A DNA stretch of 64,000 nt from Heloderma charlesbogerti (Eukaryota; Chordata; Lepidosauria; Squamata; Helodermatidae). The DNA lies in NCBI GenBank assembly GCA_026122225.1, contig JANEZZ010001956.1, forward strand, positions 312,501 through 376,500. The letters run 5' to 3'. The translations under genes were made by a program, and so were the position numbers. The notes beneath the pieces were generated by a model. The model made no database searches and was not told the DNA's origin. It saw nothing but the letters and a program-made list of their open reading frames with translations. Shown here piece by piece: positions 53,040-64,000 of this stretch (its first letter is position 1; each line of letters opens with the position of its first letter).

Positions 53040-53660
53040 TTCTCTCCACCCCTCTCAGTAGGACTTACTTCCGAGTAAGTAAGACGCGCGAGGGATTGCG
53101 TTTACATTATAGGGAGGTCCCGAAGCGAGCTTTCCTTGAACCGCCTTCAGTGGGACCAAAGCTGCAATCCTGTACCCACTGGCTTGGGAGCGAGTCCCGT
53201 TGAACTCAGTGGGGGCTTGCTCCCAAGTCAGCGCGCACCGGATTGCAGCTCTGGCCCCATCGGACACGGTTAAGGAGAGCTTGCTTTAGAACCGCTCTGT
53301 AATGTGAACTCCATGGGACTGACTTCTGAGTACACATTCATAGGATCGCGCAGGTACCCGCCCTTGTTTGCTCAGGTTTTTAGCCTGCTTCAGCCCGGGC
53401 GGAACACGGAGGGGTTGAACCACGGCCGCGACGACGTTTCCAGCGCAATCCCGAATGTGTGTCTACTCGGAAGTAAGCCTCGTTGCGTTCGGCGGGGTTT
53501 ACTTCCTCGTAAGTGGGTATAAGATTGCAGCCGTAGGGTGCAATCCTATGCATGTTTAGACGAAGAAAAGCCCTACAACTCCCAGCATTCCTCTGGCTGG
53601 GAAATGCTGGATGTTGTAGGACTTTTCTCTGCCTAAACATGCGCAGGATTGTGCCCGAAA
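53040..53660. mobile_element. Cluster of small palindromic 'GCAATCC' elements beside the promoter
   Basis: At least five related units lie end to end: 53045-53100, 53161-53250 ('agctgcaatcc' / 'ggattgcagct'), 53294-53350, 53440-53538 and 53539-53655. The last is the GGGTGCAATCC type with 'ccctacaactcccagcattc' pairing to its complement. They begin about 80 bp past the CpG-rich region. Confidence 0.65.
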
Positions 53661-53695
53661 CTGATCAAATCAATTAGAGGCACAGATTTTATTTT

Positions 53696-53925
53696 GATTG
53701 TGCATTATTTTTATTTACATGTATTTATTAGATTTATATCCCAGTCTTTCCACTCACCTTGGTGTACTTGGTTCCCTGCCTCTTTTTATTGTCACAACAA
53801 CCCTGTGAAGTAGGTTAGGCTGAGAGAGAAAGACAGACCCAAGGTCACTGAGTGAGTCTCATGAGTAAGTGGGAATTTGAGTCTACGTCTCCCTACCACA
53901 ACCCTCTAACCATAATCCCATGTAT
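53696..53925 (-). mobile_element. ACA/Squam-type SINE, diverged
   Basis: The complement contains 'acagggttgttgtgacaata', 'ccttgggtctgtctttctct' and a head with 'tagagggttgtggtagggag'. Tail 'gggatataaatctaataaat'. Confidence 0.75.
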
Positions 53926-55491
53926 GGTAGATGACAGGAGAGATTAGAGAGTGCCAATTCTGGGACGGTGCCTGCGATGACACAAGTATGTTGTAGTAAT
54001 TTTGGGGTGAGTGTTTTGATTATATTTATCCACACACACACAAGCATGTGTATATGTATATTTTTTTATTTAGCATCTGTAATTTTGTGAGGGAGGGTTG
54101 TGAGGTTGTTTTGCAGTTTCCCCAGTAAATATATTTTTAAAAAAGAAATATAATTGTTTTATTCCTATGTAAATTTACACAACCAGTTAATCACAACTCA
54201 TACAATGAATCAACTAAGATTTCTTTAATCAAGTAACTGCCCTAGTTTTAACATGTTATACTTTTATGTCCAGTTTTAACTTTTGTTTCTGTTGTGTGTG
54301 TAACCCCACAGAACATCTGGAATTGAGGCTAAAGATCCAAGTTAACACATTTCTGTAGAAGCAAGTTCTAGTGATTTCAGTGGAAATGTAAAGACTAGCC
54401 ATGTAGCACAATGGTAAGCATATTTATTCAAATGCAGGAGTTCCATTACAGTAAAATGTCCTTCCTAGTAAATATGCTTTGTTAGGGGTGCCACTTTTTA
54501 ACCTGACAAATTAAGGCCAATACAGACATCATCAATGCACAAAACAAATTGTTTAGTATTATTTATTATTTCTTCAGCTTCATCAGTGCAGCTGGTGCTT
54601 TGCCAAGTAACATAAGCAAAACAAACAAACATAGGAACTTATGATCAAAAAACTTACAATCCAAATCTCCATTACAGAGAAAGCAAGAAAGGGAGGGGAG
54701 GGAGATAAGGGTAACAGATGGAGAGAGTGATGGAAGATAAGATAAGGGATGAATATAAGCAAAAGCAGTTACACTTACTTACTTGGCCTTTTTTCTGCCA
54801 GAGGTTGAGGATTAAATAGCAGAGTCTAATGCTTCACAGAAAAGGTGGGTTTTGTGACCACAGTGTCATATTTGAATAGTTAAATATGAATTTGAGAAAC
54901 AGGTCATTCATTCCTGATGATCATTATAGTAATAAACAGTATTTTCAGTTCTCACAGTGGAAATGACAAATTGTATTTCTACACAGTAATCTTCCGTTAT
55001 CCTTTTTAAAAAAGCACACCAGCTATTGCTTTTTGTCTGTCTCTAGAAGCCTTCCTCTCCACCTGTAAACGCACACAAATGTATTAAAACTGGAGGCAAG
55101 ACTCACTGAAGTTTTCAGTGATATTTTCAAAGATAAGAGGGACAGATCCCATAATTCTGAGCAGAGGCAACTCTTGTCACCATGGCTTTACTGTTTGCTG
55201 ACTGACCTAGGGCAAAGAATAGCCTATGTTTATAGAATCGCCACCTCCTTTCATGTTGTATTGAGACCTGAATTGGTACGGGTTGACCTGGATCACTTAT
55301 TTAAAGTCGCCCTCAGTAATGGGCCTGTTAACCAAAAGCAAAGTCACATGTGTGATCAAGCTTTAAACTTAGAAAGCAAGACTAGTATCTTCCTTAACCA
55401 CATTGATCAAAAATACTTCATAGGAAATGGAGGACAATTATGAAGTGAGTCATCTCCTGTTGATCACTTCTCTCAATTAGAGGCTACGTTT
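53926..55491. other. Upstream intergenic DNA
   Basis: 1.6 kb AT-rich sequence with a short CA run at 54032-54041. No repeat family or gene was recognised; the 89-codon frame at 55174-55443 has no known protein content. Confidence 0.5.
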
Positions 55492-55503
55492 ATGATCCTG
55501 TAT

Positions 55504-57881
55504 GTTGTTGACTGTTGTTTATTCGGTCAGTTGCTTCTGACTCTTCGTGACTTCATGGACCAACCCACGCCAGAGCTTCCTGTCGGCCGTCGCCACCCCC
55601 AGCTCCCCCAAGGTCGAGTCCATCACCTCCAGAATATCATCCATCCACCTTGCCCTTGGTCGGCCCCTCTTCCTTTGGCCTTCCACTTTCCCTAGCATCA
55701 GCATCTTCTCTAGGGTATCCTGTCTTCTCATGATGTGGCCAAAGTACTTCAGTTTTGCGTTTCATATCATTCCCTCAAGTGAGCAGTCTGGCTTGATTTC
55801 CTGGAGGATGGACTGGTTTGATCTTCTTGCAGTCCAAGGCACTCTCAGAATTTTCCTCCAGCACCACAGTTCAAAAGCATCTATCTTCCTTCGCTCAGCC
55901 TTCCTTATGGTCCAGCTCTCGCAGTCATAGGTTACTATGGGGAATACCATTGCTTTAACTATGCAGACCTTTGTTGTCAGTGTGATGTCTCTGCTCTTCA
56001 ATATTTTATCAAGATTTGTCATTGCTGTCCTCCCAAGAAGTAAACGTCTTCTGATTTCCTGGCTGCAGTCAGCGTCTGCAGTAATCTTTGCGCCTAGAAA
56101 GACAAAGTCTGTCACTGCCTCCATGTTTTCTCCCTCTATTTGCCAGTTATCAATCAAGCTGGTTGCCATAATCTTGGCTTTTTTGAGGTTTAACTGCAAC
56201 CCAGCTTTTGCACTTTCTTCTTTCACCTTCATCATAAGGTTCCTCAGCTCCTCTTCGCTTTCAGACATCAAAGTGGTATCATCTGCATATCTGAGATTGT
56301 TAATGTTTCTTCCAGAGATTTTAACTCCAGCCTTGGCTTCATCAAGACCAGCACGTCGCATGATGTGTTCTGCGTACAGGTTGAATAGATAGGGTCAGAG
56401 TATACAACCCTGCCGTACTCCTTTCCCAATCTTAAACCAGTCTGTTGTTCCATGGTCTGTTCTTACTGTTGCTACCTGGTCGTTCTACAGATTCATTATA
56501 TAGGTCGTTATACAGGAGGCAGACAAGATGACTTGGTATCCCCATACCACCAAGAACTTGCCACAATTTGGTATGATCCACACAGTCAAAGGCTTTAGAA
56601 TAGTCAATAAAACAGAAATAGATGTTTTTCTGAAACTCCCTGGCTTTCTCCATTATCCAGCGGATATTGGCAATTTGGTCTCTAGTTCCTCTGCCTTTTC
56701 TAAACCCAGCTTGTACATCTGGCAATTCTCGTTCTATGAGTTGCTGGAGTCTACCTCGCAAGATCTTGAGCATTACCTTACTGGCATGTGAAATAAGTGC
56801 CTGTTCGAGAGTTTGAACATTCTTTGGTGCTTCCCTTTTTTGGTATGGGGATATAAGTTGATTTTTTCCAATCTGTTGGCCATTCTTGTGTTTTCCAAAT
56901 TTGCTGGCATATGGCATGCATCACCTTGACAGCATCATCTTGCAAGATTTTAAACAGTTCAGCTGGGATACCATCATCTTCTGCTGCCTTGTTATTAGCA
57001 ATGCTTCTTAAAACCCATTCAACCTCACTCTTCAGGATGTCTGGCTCTAGCTCACTGACCACACCGTCAAATCTATCCCCGATATTATTATCCTTCCTAT
57101 ACAGATCTTCCGTATATTCTTGCCACCTTTTCTTGATCTCTTCTGCTTCTGTTAGGTCCTTGCCATCTTTGTCTTTGATCATACCCATTTTTGCCTGGAA
57201 TTTACCTCCAATGTTTCTAATTTTCTGGAAGAGGTCTCTTGTCCTTCCTGTTCTATTATCTTCTTCTGCTTCCGCGCATTGCTTGTTTAAAAATAATTCC
57301 TTATCTCTTCTGGCTAACCTCTGGAATTCTGCATTGAATTGGGCATATCTCCCCCTATCACTGTTGCCTTTTGCTTTCCTTCTTTCTTGGGCTGCTTCCA
57401 GTGTCTCAGCAGACAGCCATCTTGCCTTCTTGGTTTTCTTTTTCTTTGGGACGTTTTTTGTTGCCGCCTCCTGAACAGTGTTGCGAACTTCTGTCCATAG
57501 TTCTTTTGGGACCCTATCTACTAAATCTAGTCCCTTAAATCTATCCTTCACCTCCACTGCATATTCATTAGGAATATTAGTGAGCTCATATCTAACTGAT
57601 CTGTGGGTCTTCCCTATTCTCTTTAGCCTGATCCTAAATTGTGCAATAAGAAGTTCGTGATCTGAACTACAATCAGCTCCAGGTCTTGTTTTTACCAACT
57701 GCATAGATGTCCGCCACCTTTGGCTACAAAGGATGTAGTCAATCTGATTTCGGTGTCGACCGTCTGGTGAAGTCCATGTATAAAGTCGTCTCTTAGGTTG
57801 TTGGAAGAGAGTGTTTGTTATGCAAAGTGAGTTGTCTTGGCAAAATTCTATCAGCCTATGTCCTGCTTCATTTTGTTCTCC
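55504..57881 (-). mobile_element. RTE LINE (second family), 5'-truncated, with 12-bp target duplication
   Basis: Flanked by 'atgatcctgtat' at 55492-55503 and 57882-57893. Gene order matches BovB, but the protein differs clearly from the copy at 21461-24695 and the 3' end ('cacgaagagtcagaagcaac') is different. It starts within the endonuclease domain. A 184-bp relative sits at 46780-46963. Confidence 0.92.
55519..57881 (-). pseudogene. RTE endonuclease-reverse transcriptase, truncated and frameshifted
   Basis: From the 5' side: endonuclease end with QNEAGHRLIEFCQDNSL, IDYILCSQRWRTSM and PGADCSSDHELLIAQ. Then the linker and RT start (PIPKKGSTKECSN), a frame change near 56800, ALISHASKVMLKILRGRLQQ and NIYFCFIDYSKAFDCVDHTK. 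Another break near 56400 precedes NNLRYADDTTLM and YDCESWTIRKAE, and the end is KRGRPRARWMDDILEVMD. The YADD site is intact. At least three frame breaks. Confidence 0.88.
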
Positions 57882-57893
57882 ATGATCCTGTAT

Positions 57894-58451
57894 AGATAAT
57901 GCTAAACTAAAGCATGAGGATGTGCTTGCTGACATAGTTCGCTATCACTTATGGTTCTACCCAGCATTATTTTTTACTTCTGGTTATACCGCTAACCTTT
58001 GCAAGTACTCTCAACAATAGGTTGTGGGTATTTGCTAATAAGCAGCCCCATTTGCAGAAAAGGAAGCCAGAATTTGAACTCAGTATTCCAAGCTTTAAAG
58101 CTAGCATGTTCTCCATTAGACCAGTGGTTTGCACCCAGTTTGAATACTAGGAAAGGAAGCTTGAAAACATCACAATCAGTAACATCACTTTTTTTTTTAG
58201 CTGGGTGTAAAATGTTGAAGGATATATCCTTATCCATATAATTTACTTGTTGTTGTTACTTTTGGTAGAATCTAAATAGTGCAGCATAAAGTCTGAAATA
58301 TTAAATACATTAAAATAAATAATTTTAAAACTATATTTTCTTTGCATTGGGTACTGGCAAAAAGCATTCCAAAGACAACTGGCTGAAAAACGGTGCACCA
58401 GCATATCGCAATTTTAAATTTTTACTCACCATAAGATGATACTTTAATATT
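57894..58451. other. Intergenic DNA
   Basis: No feature recognised. Confidence 0.5.
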
Positions 58452-59315
58452 CTTTTATTATTATTATTATTATTATTTTATTATTTGCATTTCTATACCA
58501 CCCTGAGCCTCGTGTGGCACAGAGTGGTAGGTGGCAGTAGTGCAGCCGAACCTCTCCCCACAACCTGAGTTCAATCCCAGCTGAAGCTGGGTCCCAGGTA
58601 GCTGGCTCAGGTCGAGGTTGGTAAAATGAGGACCCAGCTTGCTGGGGAAAGGTAGTCACGACTGGGGAAGGCAATGGCAAACCACCCCGCTATAGTCTGC
58701 CATGAAAACACCAGCGTAAGCAGGCGTCCCTCTAGGAGCCAGCAGCGACTCGCTGCTTGCACAGGAGGAACCTTTCGTTTCCTATACCGCCCCATAGCTG
58801 AAGCTCTCTGGGCGGTTTATAAAGGTTAAAATGTTAAATACAATATCAAGTTTAAAAGCCATTTGCAAAAACGCACATAAAAGCACACAAACAATATACA
58901 AACATATAATTTTAAAAAACTGAACTATCAGACATAACTAAAGACATATCCAGGACTGATTAAAACTCATCATGTACTGCCAAATGCCTGGGAAAAGACG
59001 TAGGTCTTAACCTGGCACCGAAAAGATAATAATGTTGGCGCCAGGCGAACCTCATCAGGGAGCTTGTTCTACAGATGGGGTGCCACCACTGAGAAAGCCC
59101 TCTCCCTTGTTGCTGCCTTCCAAGCTTCCCTTGGAGGAGGGCCTTAGATGCTGAACGTAGTATATGGGTAGGTTCATTTCAGGAGAGGTGTGCCGTCAGG
59201 TATTGTGGTCCCAAGCTGTGTAGGTCTTTATAGGTTAAAACCAGCACCTTGAATTGAGCTTGGAAGCATATAGGCAACCAGTGCAAGCAGGCCAGAGTCG
59301 GTCATTTTAGAAATG
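58452..59315 (-). mobile_element. L2 LINE 3' part, split by a SINE
   Basis: The complement of 58785-59315 carries the L2 end: 'tattgggcggtatag' style tail at the left, 'ggcatttggcagtacatgat', and the stretch for LVLTYKALH near 59230. A (TTA)n tail lies at 58455-58485. The SINE at 58501-58780 separates tail from body. Confidence 0.8.
58501..58780 (+). mobile_element. Sauria-type SINE nested in L2
   Basis: tRNA-like head ('agtggtaggtggcagtagtg', 'ctgagttcaatcccagctga'), then the body 'gaaggcaatggcaaaccacc' and end 'actcgctgcttgcacaggag'. Flanks 'ttctataccaccc' and 'ttcctataccgccc' are similar, as a decayed target duplication. Confidence 0.8.
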
Positions 59316-60360
59316 ATTATCTGGTATGATTATGAGGCCCTTTTGGTCTCAGAGGAGAAAAAACTTCGCTGCTGTCCAGTTTGCCTTTAAGGACTGCCCA
59401 TGTGAAGGATGCTGCATAGGGAAAATAAAGCCAGGACCTAGAAGTGTGCCATCCAAGGCATGCTCAGTTACGTCAACATCAACATGCTAACCACTTATTT
59501 GGGAGGGGGAACCGAGCTGTCCTCCAACAGATCACCAGCACAGAGAAGATTGTTACGTGCAGTAATGGCGATACAATCTGCTGCTGTGTATGAAAATCTG
59601 TGACTCAGGGCTGAAGTGAATACAGTGGTATTATGTGTACTGTTGTAGAAAGTTTTTTTGTGTGTGATGGAAACACAAGTTTGTGTATGCCCCTGCAGTA
59701 GGCTTCCAGAATTTAGAGGTGCCAAGATAATGATTAGCCAGATCCAGGTTTGCTTACAAGGAGACTTTACTGAGCACTTACAGCGCACAGGCGTACCCAA
59801 TGGTTGGATCAGACAGCTTCTCTGAACCTAGAGACAAGGAGTAAAATGGGTTTCATACCATACATGTTAGCAGTGAGGCAGCATGACAGAAGCAAACATT
59901 AATTAGCGTTCATCTGCAACTTTCCCAGCACAGACTAACAATGCTTGTTCAGGAGGAAAACAATCAGAACTTTCCCACTACAGACACCTGTAGCTTAACA
60001 TAAACATAGCCTCGCTTCTCAGGCTCATCCTAGGCCCTGATAAGACACCAGAGCTCGTTAGCATGGAACGTGCTGAGGTGGCGATATCGACCTTTGACTC
60101 ATCTTACCAGCCGAGAGGCCCACCTCGCAAGAGAATTGCACTGATAATGAACCAAAGCAGAGAGCATTATGGATCTCTAGGCCCCTCTAAAACTACTGGT
60201 GACTTGGTTACAGGCCTGGGGCCATTACAGTTTGGAACCCTAGCTTGGGGGAAATATGGCAAGGGTAGGGATGGCAGGCAGTGGAATAGTTAAACCACCC
60301 TCCTCCGACTTGCCACTTGTCTGCAAATTGCTTCCTCCCAGCACTGCTTTGTAGAGGAGA
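59316..60360. other. Unassigned intergenic block
   Basis: About 1 kb that I cannot assign. 59720-60060 has some look of a degraded retroelement LTR on the complement ('cagtaaagtctccttgtaag'), but no ends or duplication were found. Confidence 0.3.
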
Positions 60361-60364
60361 ATAT

Positions 60365-60860
60365 TCCGCCCAATAGCTGAAGCTCTCTGGGCAGTTCACA
60401 AAAATTGAAACCACAGAGTGCAGCATAAAACAATATAAAATATGAAAGCTTAAAACCACAATATAACAGTACAACCAGAATAAAACTTAGGAGCAATACA
60501 GATATTTAAAATACAAATATAAAATACCAGAGCTAAAAGATTAGGTAGCTAAAATGCTGGGAGAATAGAAAGGTCTTCATGTGGCGTGGGAAGGAATACA
60601 ACATAGGTGCCAGGCGAACCTCTCTAGGAAGCTTATCCCACAGCCGGGGTGCCACAGCAGAAAATACCCTCTTCTGGGTAGCCACCCACCTCCCTTTCTC
60701 TGGCGGGGGCTCCCGGAGAAGGACCCCCTGAGGATGATCTTAGGGTCCTGGCAGGCACATATGGGAGGAGGCAATCCTTCAGAGACATGGAATAGGAGCA
60801 GAATGTGTAGCTCCACCCTAAGCAATCTTGAAATGTTTCAGGTAGAATGTAGAAGCTAAA
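60365..60860 (-). mobile_element. L2 LINE 3' end
   Basis: The complement runs from a proline-rich block to 'gagagcttcagctattgggc' at the left, the standard L2 terminus. 'gccaggcgaacctctctagg' and 'aagcttatcccacagccggg' match the copy at 59040-59090. Confidence 0.75.
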
Positions 60861-61164
60861 ATATAACAAGTTTACATGCAAAACCAGAAAGGCCAGTTGG
60901 CCAGAAAGTCACTTTGGGCAGAGTCCTAATCACAATCCCTATTTTTATCAAATAGTTTTTGAGAAAAGAATATCTTCCAGCCCTAAAAAGGGCCCCCACA
61001 ACAACATACACTTATAAAACAGAACAGCATCAATCAGTTCGAAGATAAACTAGTACAAAGTCACACACTTATAATAGCAACCCAACAAACCAGGATGTTT
61101 ATCCAATCCATCGTTTTGAGAATCAAGCTGTTAGTTTCTATATACTTCTAACAGAGAAGCCCCT

Positions 61165-61852
61165 ATCTGGACAGGGATAACCCAGCTTCAGTAGTTTATG
61201 CTCTGGTAACCTCCAAGTTCGATTACTGCAATGCGCTTTACATGGGGCTGCCTCTGAAGATGTTTCGGAAGCTGCGGCTTGTGCAAAATGCAGCAGCCAG
61301 ATTGTTGGCAGGGACCAAAAGATCTGAACATATAAGATAAATTCTGGCCCTTTTGCACTGGCTGTTTCTAAGTTTCTGAACCCAGTTTAAGGTGCTGGTT
61401 TTGACCTATAAAGCCTTACACAGCTCAGGACCGCAATACCTGATGGAGTGTCTCTCCGAGTATGAACCTACCCACATGCTACACTCATCATCTGAGGCCC
61501 TCCTCCAAGTGCATCCTCTGAGGGAGGCTTAGAGGATGGCAACAAAGGAGAGGGCCTTCTTGGTGGTGGCCCTTCTGATTATGGAACACTCCCCCAGTGA
61601 AGCCAGCCTGGCACCAACATTGTCATCTTTTCAGCGCCAGGTTAAGACTTTCCTCTACTTCCAGGCATTTGGCAGCATATGATACAATTTTGAATGGGTC
61701 CTGGGATTTACTGTTGATTTCTACACGATTGTTATATTTTGTACATTGGTTTTATATTACATATTTTTAGGGTTTTAATCGCCTTAAACCGCCCAGAGAG
61801 CTTGGGCTATTGGGTGATAGAGAAATGTAATGAATGAATGAAATGAATATGC
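61165..61852 (+). mobile_element. L2 LINE 3' end
   Basis: Encodes in broken frames SKFDYCNALYMGLPLKMF and VQNAAARLLAGTKR, then 'caggttaagactttcctcta' and the terminus 'ccgcccagagagcttgggct' with (AATG)n. Confidence 0.85.
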
Positions 61853-63299
61853 TAGGAGTTTGGATGTGTTTTTTTTGAAGGAAGAACACTGAGGGGAAGG
61901 ATTTACATAACCACATTTTTCACCAAGGTGATTCTTTTTTCAGCAGTCATTTCATGGTTGCTGTCCTCATGCACGCCAGTCTTGTGAATGGTCCCAACAT
62001 CTGTTCAAATTATGGGCCAATCCATGGCTTCAAAAAGTGCTTAAAAATCAAGGGAACTATTCAGTGAACTGCACATGTATTGAACCATTCATAAGACCAG
62101 ATTGTACATAGAGGCTGCAAAAAATCACCACAGAATGGAAAAATGACTTATTTATATAGCATTTTATCTCAGTAATCCTTACAATAATGCTTTATGTAGG
62201 TCAGTCCTGTTCTCCCCATATGGCACACGGAGGGAGGGAGGGAGAGAGCTCAGGCTGAGGCCACATCTTGAATTTATGGCTAAGGCAAAATTTGAACTAA
62301 GGACATCTGCTCACAGCCCACATATCAAGCGCTATGTTGCATTGGCTCTGGGACTGGTATCAGGTGTCTGCGTTGCTGGTTACCTGCTGAGGCCTACAGC
62401 GCAGTAGGGCCCCCACTGTCAGTCCTGGAGCCTCCTGGCCCTGCTGCTCCTCCTCCTTGCTGTTGCTGCGTGTTTACATTTCCTCTCTGTGGAAGCAAGC
62501 AAGCAAGCAGTCAGGGGCAAGGTGAATGAGCAGTAAATTCTGAACATTTTCTCCTCTTCCTCTGGAAGGTGGTGTGGATTGGAGTGGTGTGCATTGGCCA
62601 GAGGACAAGACAAGTGAATGGGCAATGGAGAGGAGGAGAAGGGCCCAGTCAAGGTGTGTGTGGCGGGGGAGGCACTGAGAGCATCTTGTCTAAGAGCCCC
62701 TCAAACCTGGAACTGGCACTGTACTTGTTGATGGGTAAAAAAAAACCCTTGCTAATGTGAAGTCAGCGTTAAAACAGTCGTACCGGAAGAAGTGTTCATT
62801 GAGAGGTGGCTTTTCCCATCTGTGATCATTTCTTCATGGGAATTCATTTTCAGTCTCAAGGTCTTTTGTTTCAACTTTTATTGATATAATTATGACTGAG
62901 AAACCCAGTGAGATAATTAATATATTTCCTGGTGTGACTGACTATGCAGGTGTCGTGTTCTTTAATTAGTGTCTTTAATGTGCTAATTAGGGCTTTCAGC
63001 GCACATGTTTGTCTGTTAGTAATATAGGTGATAAAGAGATGTTCTCAGGTTAGCAAGACAACATCTGAAATGACCTGGCTTGGTTTGAATATAAGATCAA
63101 ATATAATCATTTGTTCAGCTTGGAACACAGCTTTGTAAAATTCAAAAAACTTACATTTTCTTCCAGTAAGCAAAATTGTTGGTGATCGGAAGCCCAGAAA
63201 AAGGACCCTGTTGCCTGTTAGTCTCTACAGTTTAATTTTATTAGGTATGCTTAACCAGACAGTCTGATCCAAGACTAAATAGATGCAATAGTGCCTGTT
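61853..63299. other. Intergenic DNA
   Basis: 62140-62345 may be a very old SINE on the minus strand ('tatttatatagcattttatc' tail). 62228-62246 is (GGGA)n. Otherwise nothing recognised; short frames at 62419-62760 have no known content. Confidence 0.45.
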
Positions 63300-63620
63300 C
63301 TATTCAGTACTAGTAAGTCCACATCTGGAATGCTACATTCATTTGTAAATGTTCCAAGAAGAAAGTTGATATGACAATCCGGGAAGGTTACAGAGCAGAG
63401 ATAGAAGGATCATGAAGCATGCAGGAGATTAACGAGAAAAGATTGAAAGAGTTGGGTGTGTTTAACATAGTGAAGACAATATTATGGTGGGTAATGTTGA
63501 CAGCTGTCTTATATTTAATAGTGTCAGAAAGAAGAGGGAGAGTTGTTCACATATTCAGCAATAGGAAAAGAAACTGTTTTAAACTTACAGAAATGTAGAT
63601 TTCTGTCAGGCTGTTATCCT
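63300..63620 (+). mobile_element. Old CR1-like LINE fragment
   Basis: Broken frames resemble CR1 ORF2: 'ccacatctggaatgctacat' (SHIWNAT) and 'agattgaaagagttgggtgt' (RLKELGVF). Very diverged. Confidence 0.5.
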
Positions 63621-64000
63621 CTGCCTACTTACCTAGGAATAAGCTGCACTGAACACACTAGGAGTTACTTTCAAGTAACCTTGCATAGATAGGACAGAAC
63701 TGCAAGAACTTTTTTTTTAGTTCAGCAGAGGAACAAGCCATTTAAATAGCAATCCTAACTGGACATTTGGGAGGAAGTCCCATTGCATGCATAGAAATAG
63801 TCTATAAGTAAACCCCTGACTGCTTCCTTGAAGATCTTCAAAGTAGATTGAACAAATATTTGTCAGACTGGTACATTTTGTTATGCTTCAAAACTCTGCG
63901 AAACCTGTTTAACCAGAGTCCATAGCAGGATAAGGAGAAGTGACATGTATACCACAGTCAACATTGGCTCTATCGTACTAAAGTTGCTGAAAAACAATCT
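63621..64000. other. Window end, intergenic
   Basis: 63620-63800 holds two diverged 'ggaataagctgcactgaaca' type pieces of the small palindromic family. No exon of an upstream neighbour was recognised. Confidence 0.4.

Noticed and set aside
56911..57474. A 187-codon plus-strand open frame
   Set aside because: It is antisense to the RTE endonuclease and linker region at 55504-57881.
53931..64000. Exons of a neighbouring gene such as COPS2, which lies next to SECISBP2L in mammals
   Set aside because: No frame in this stretch resembles COPS2 or another known protein outside LINE remnants. The neighbour probably lies beyond the window.

Overview
This is a nuclear window from a vertebrate, almost certainly a squamate reptile (lizard or snake). 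It carries tRNA-derived SINEs of the ACA/Squam type and a Sauria-type SINE, BovB and a second RTE LINE family, many L2 and CR1/L3-like LINE pieces, a Tc1 transposon and dense short foldback (MITE-like) elements. Coding DNA follows vertebrate GT-AG splice rules. The species cannot be named from sequence alone.

The one protein-coding gene I can support is SECISBP2L (SECIS-binding protein 2-like), on the minus strand. Eighteen coding exons run from the start codon at 52612 down to the stop at 9101-9103. Every exon-exon phase closes, giving 3276 nt, or 1091 residues plus stop; the human protein is about 1101. A CpG-rich promoter region lies at about 52190-52960. The 3' UTR is about 3.2 kb and ends near a poly(A) signal at 5868-5873. 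The coding order is: short N-terminus (exons 1-3), basic and serine-rich linker (4-9), Lys/Ala-rich linker (10-11), SECIS-incorporation-like segment (12-13), Ser/Pro linker (14), L7Ae-type kink-turn RNA-binding domain (15-17) and acidic C-terminus (18).

Layout along the plus strand: 1-5845 is repeat-rich intergenic DNA downstream of the gene. 5846-9100 is the 3' UTR. 9101-52612 is the gene. 52613-52960 is the 5' UTR and promoter. 52961-64000 is upstream intergenic DNA, with a cluster of small palindromic elements next to the promoter, a 2.4-kb RTE insertion with a 12-bp target duplication, an L2 with a nested SINE, and further L2 pieces. The largest mobile elements inside introns are a Tc1 transposon (intron 15), an L2 (intron 14), a near full-length BovB (intron 12), a solo LTR with a 5-bp target duplication (intron 10) and an inverted pair of CR1/L3-like tails (intron 7). 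Intron 1 (15.5 kb) holds a mixed set of MITEs, SINEs, CR1 and L2.

I see no bacterial-style system, CRISPR array or unknown multi-gene locus. The observations most worth a second look are a family of foldback elements with ends like GGGYGCAATCCTATG and TAA target duplications (PIF/Harbinger-like, inferred), a near-perfect 31-bp-arm hairpin in intron 2, a repeated X-box-like 13-mer on both sides of exon 1, a 25-nt microexon in SECISBP2L, and a Tc1 transposase that appears broken by a single in-frame stop.
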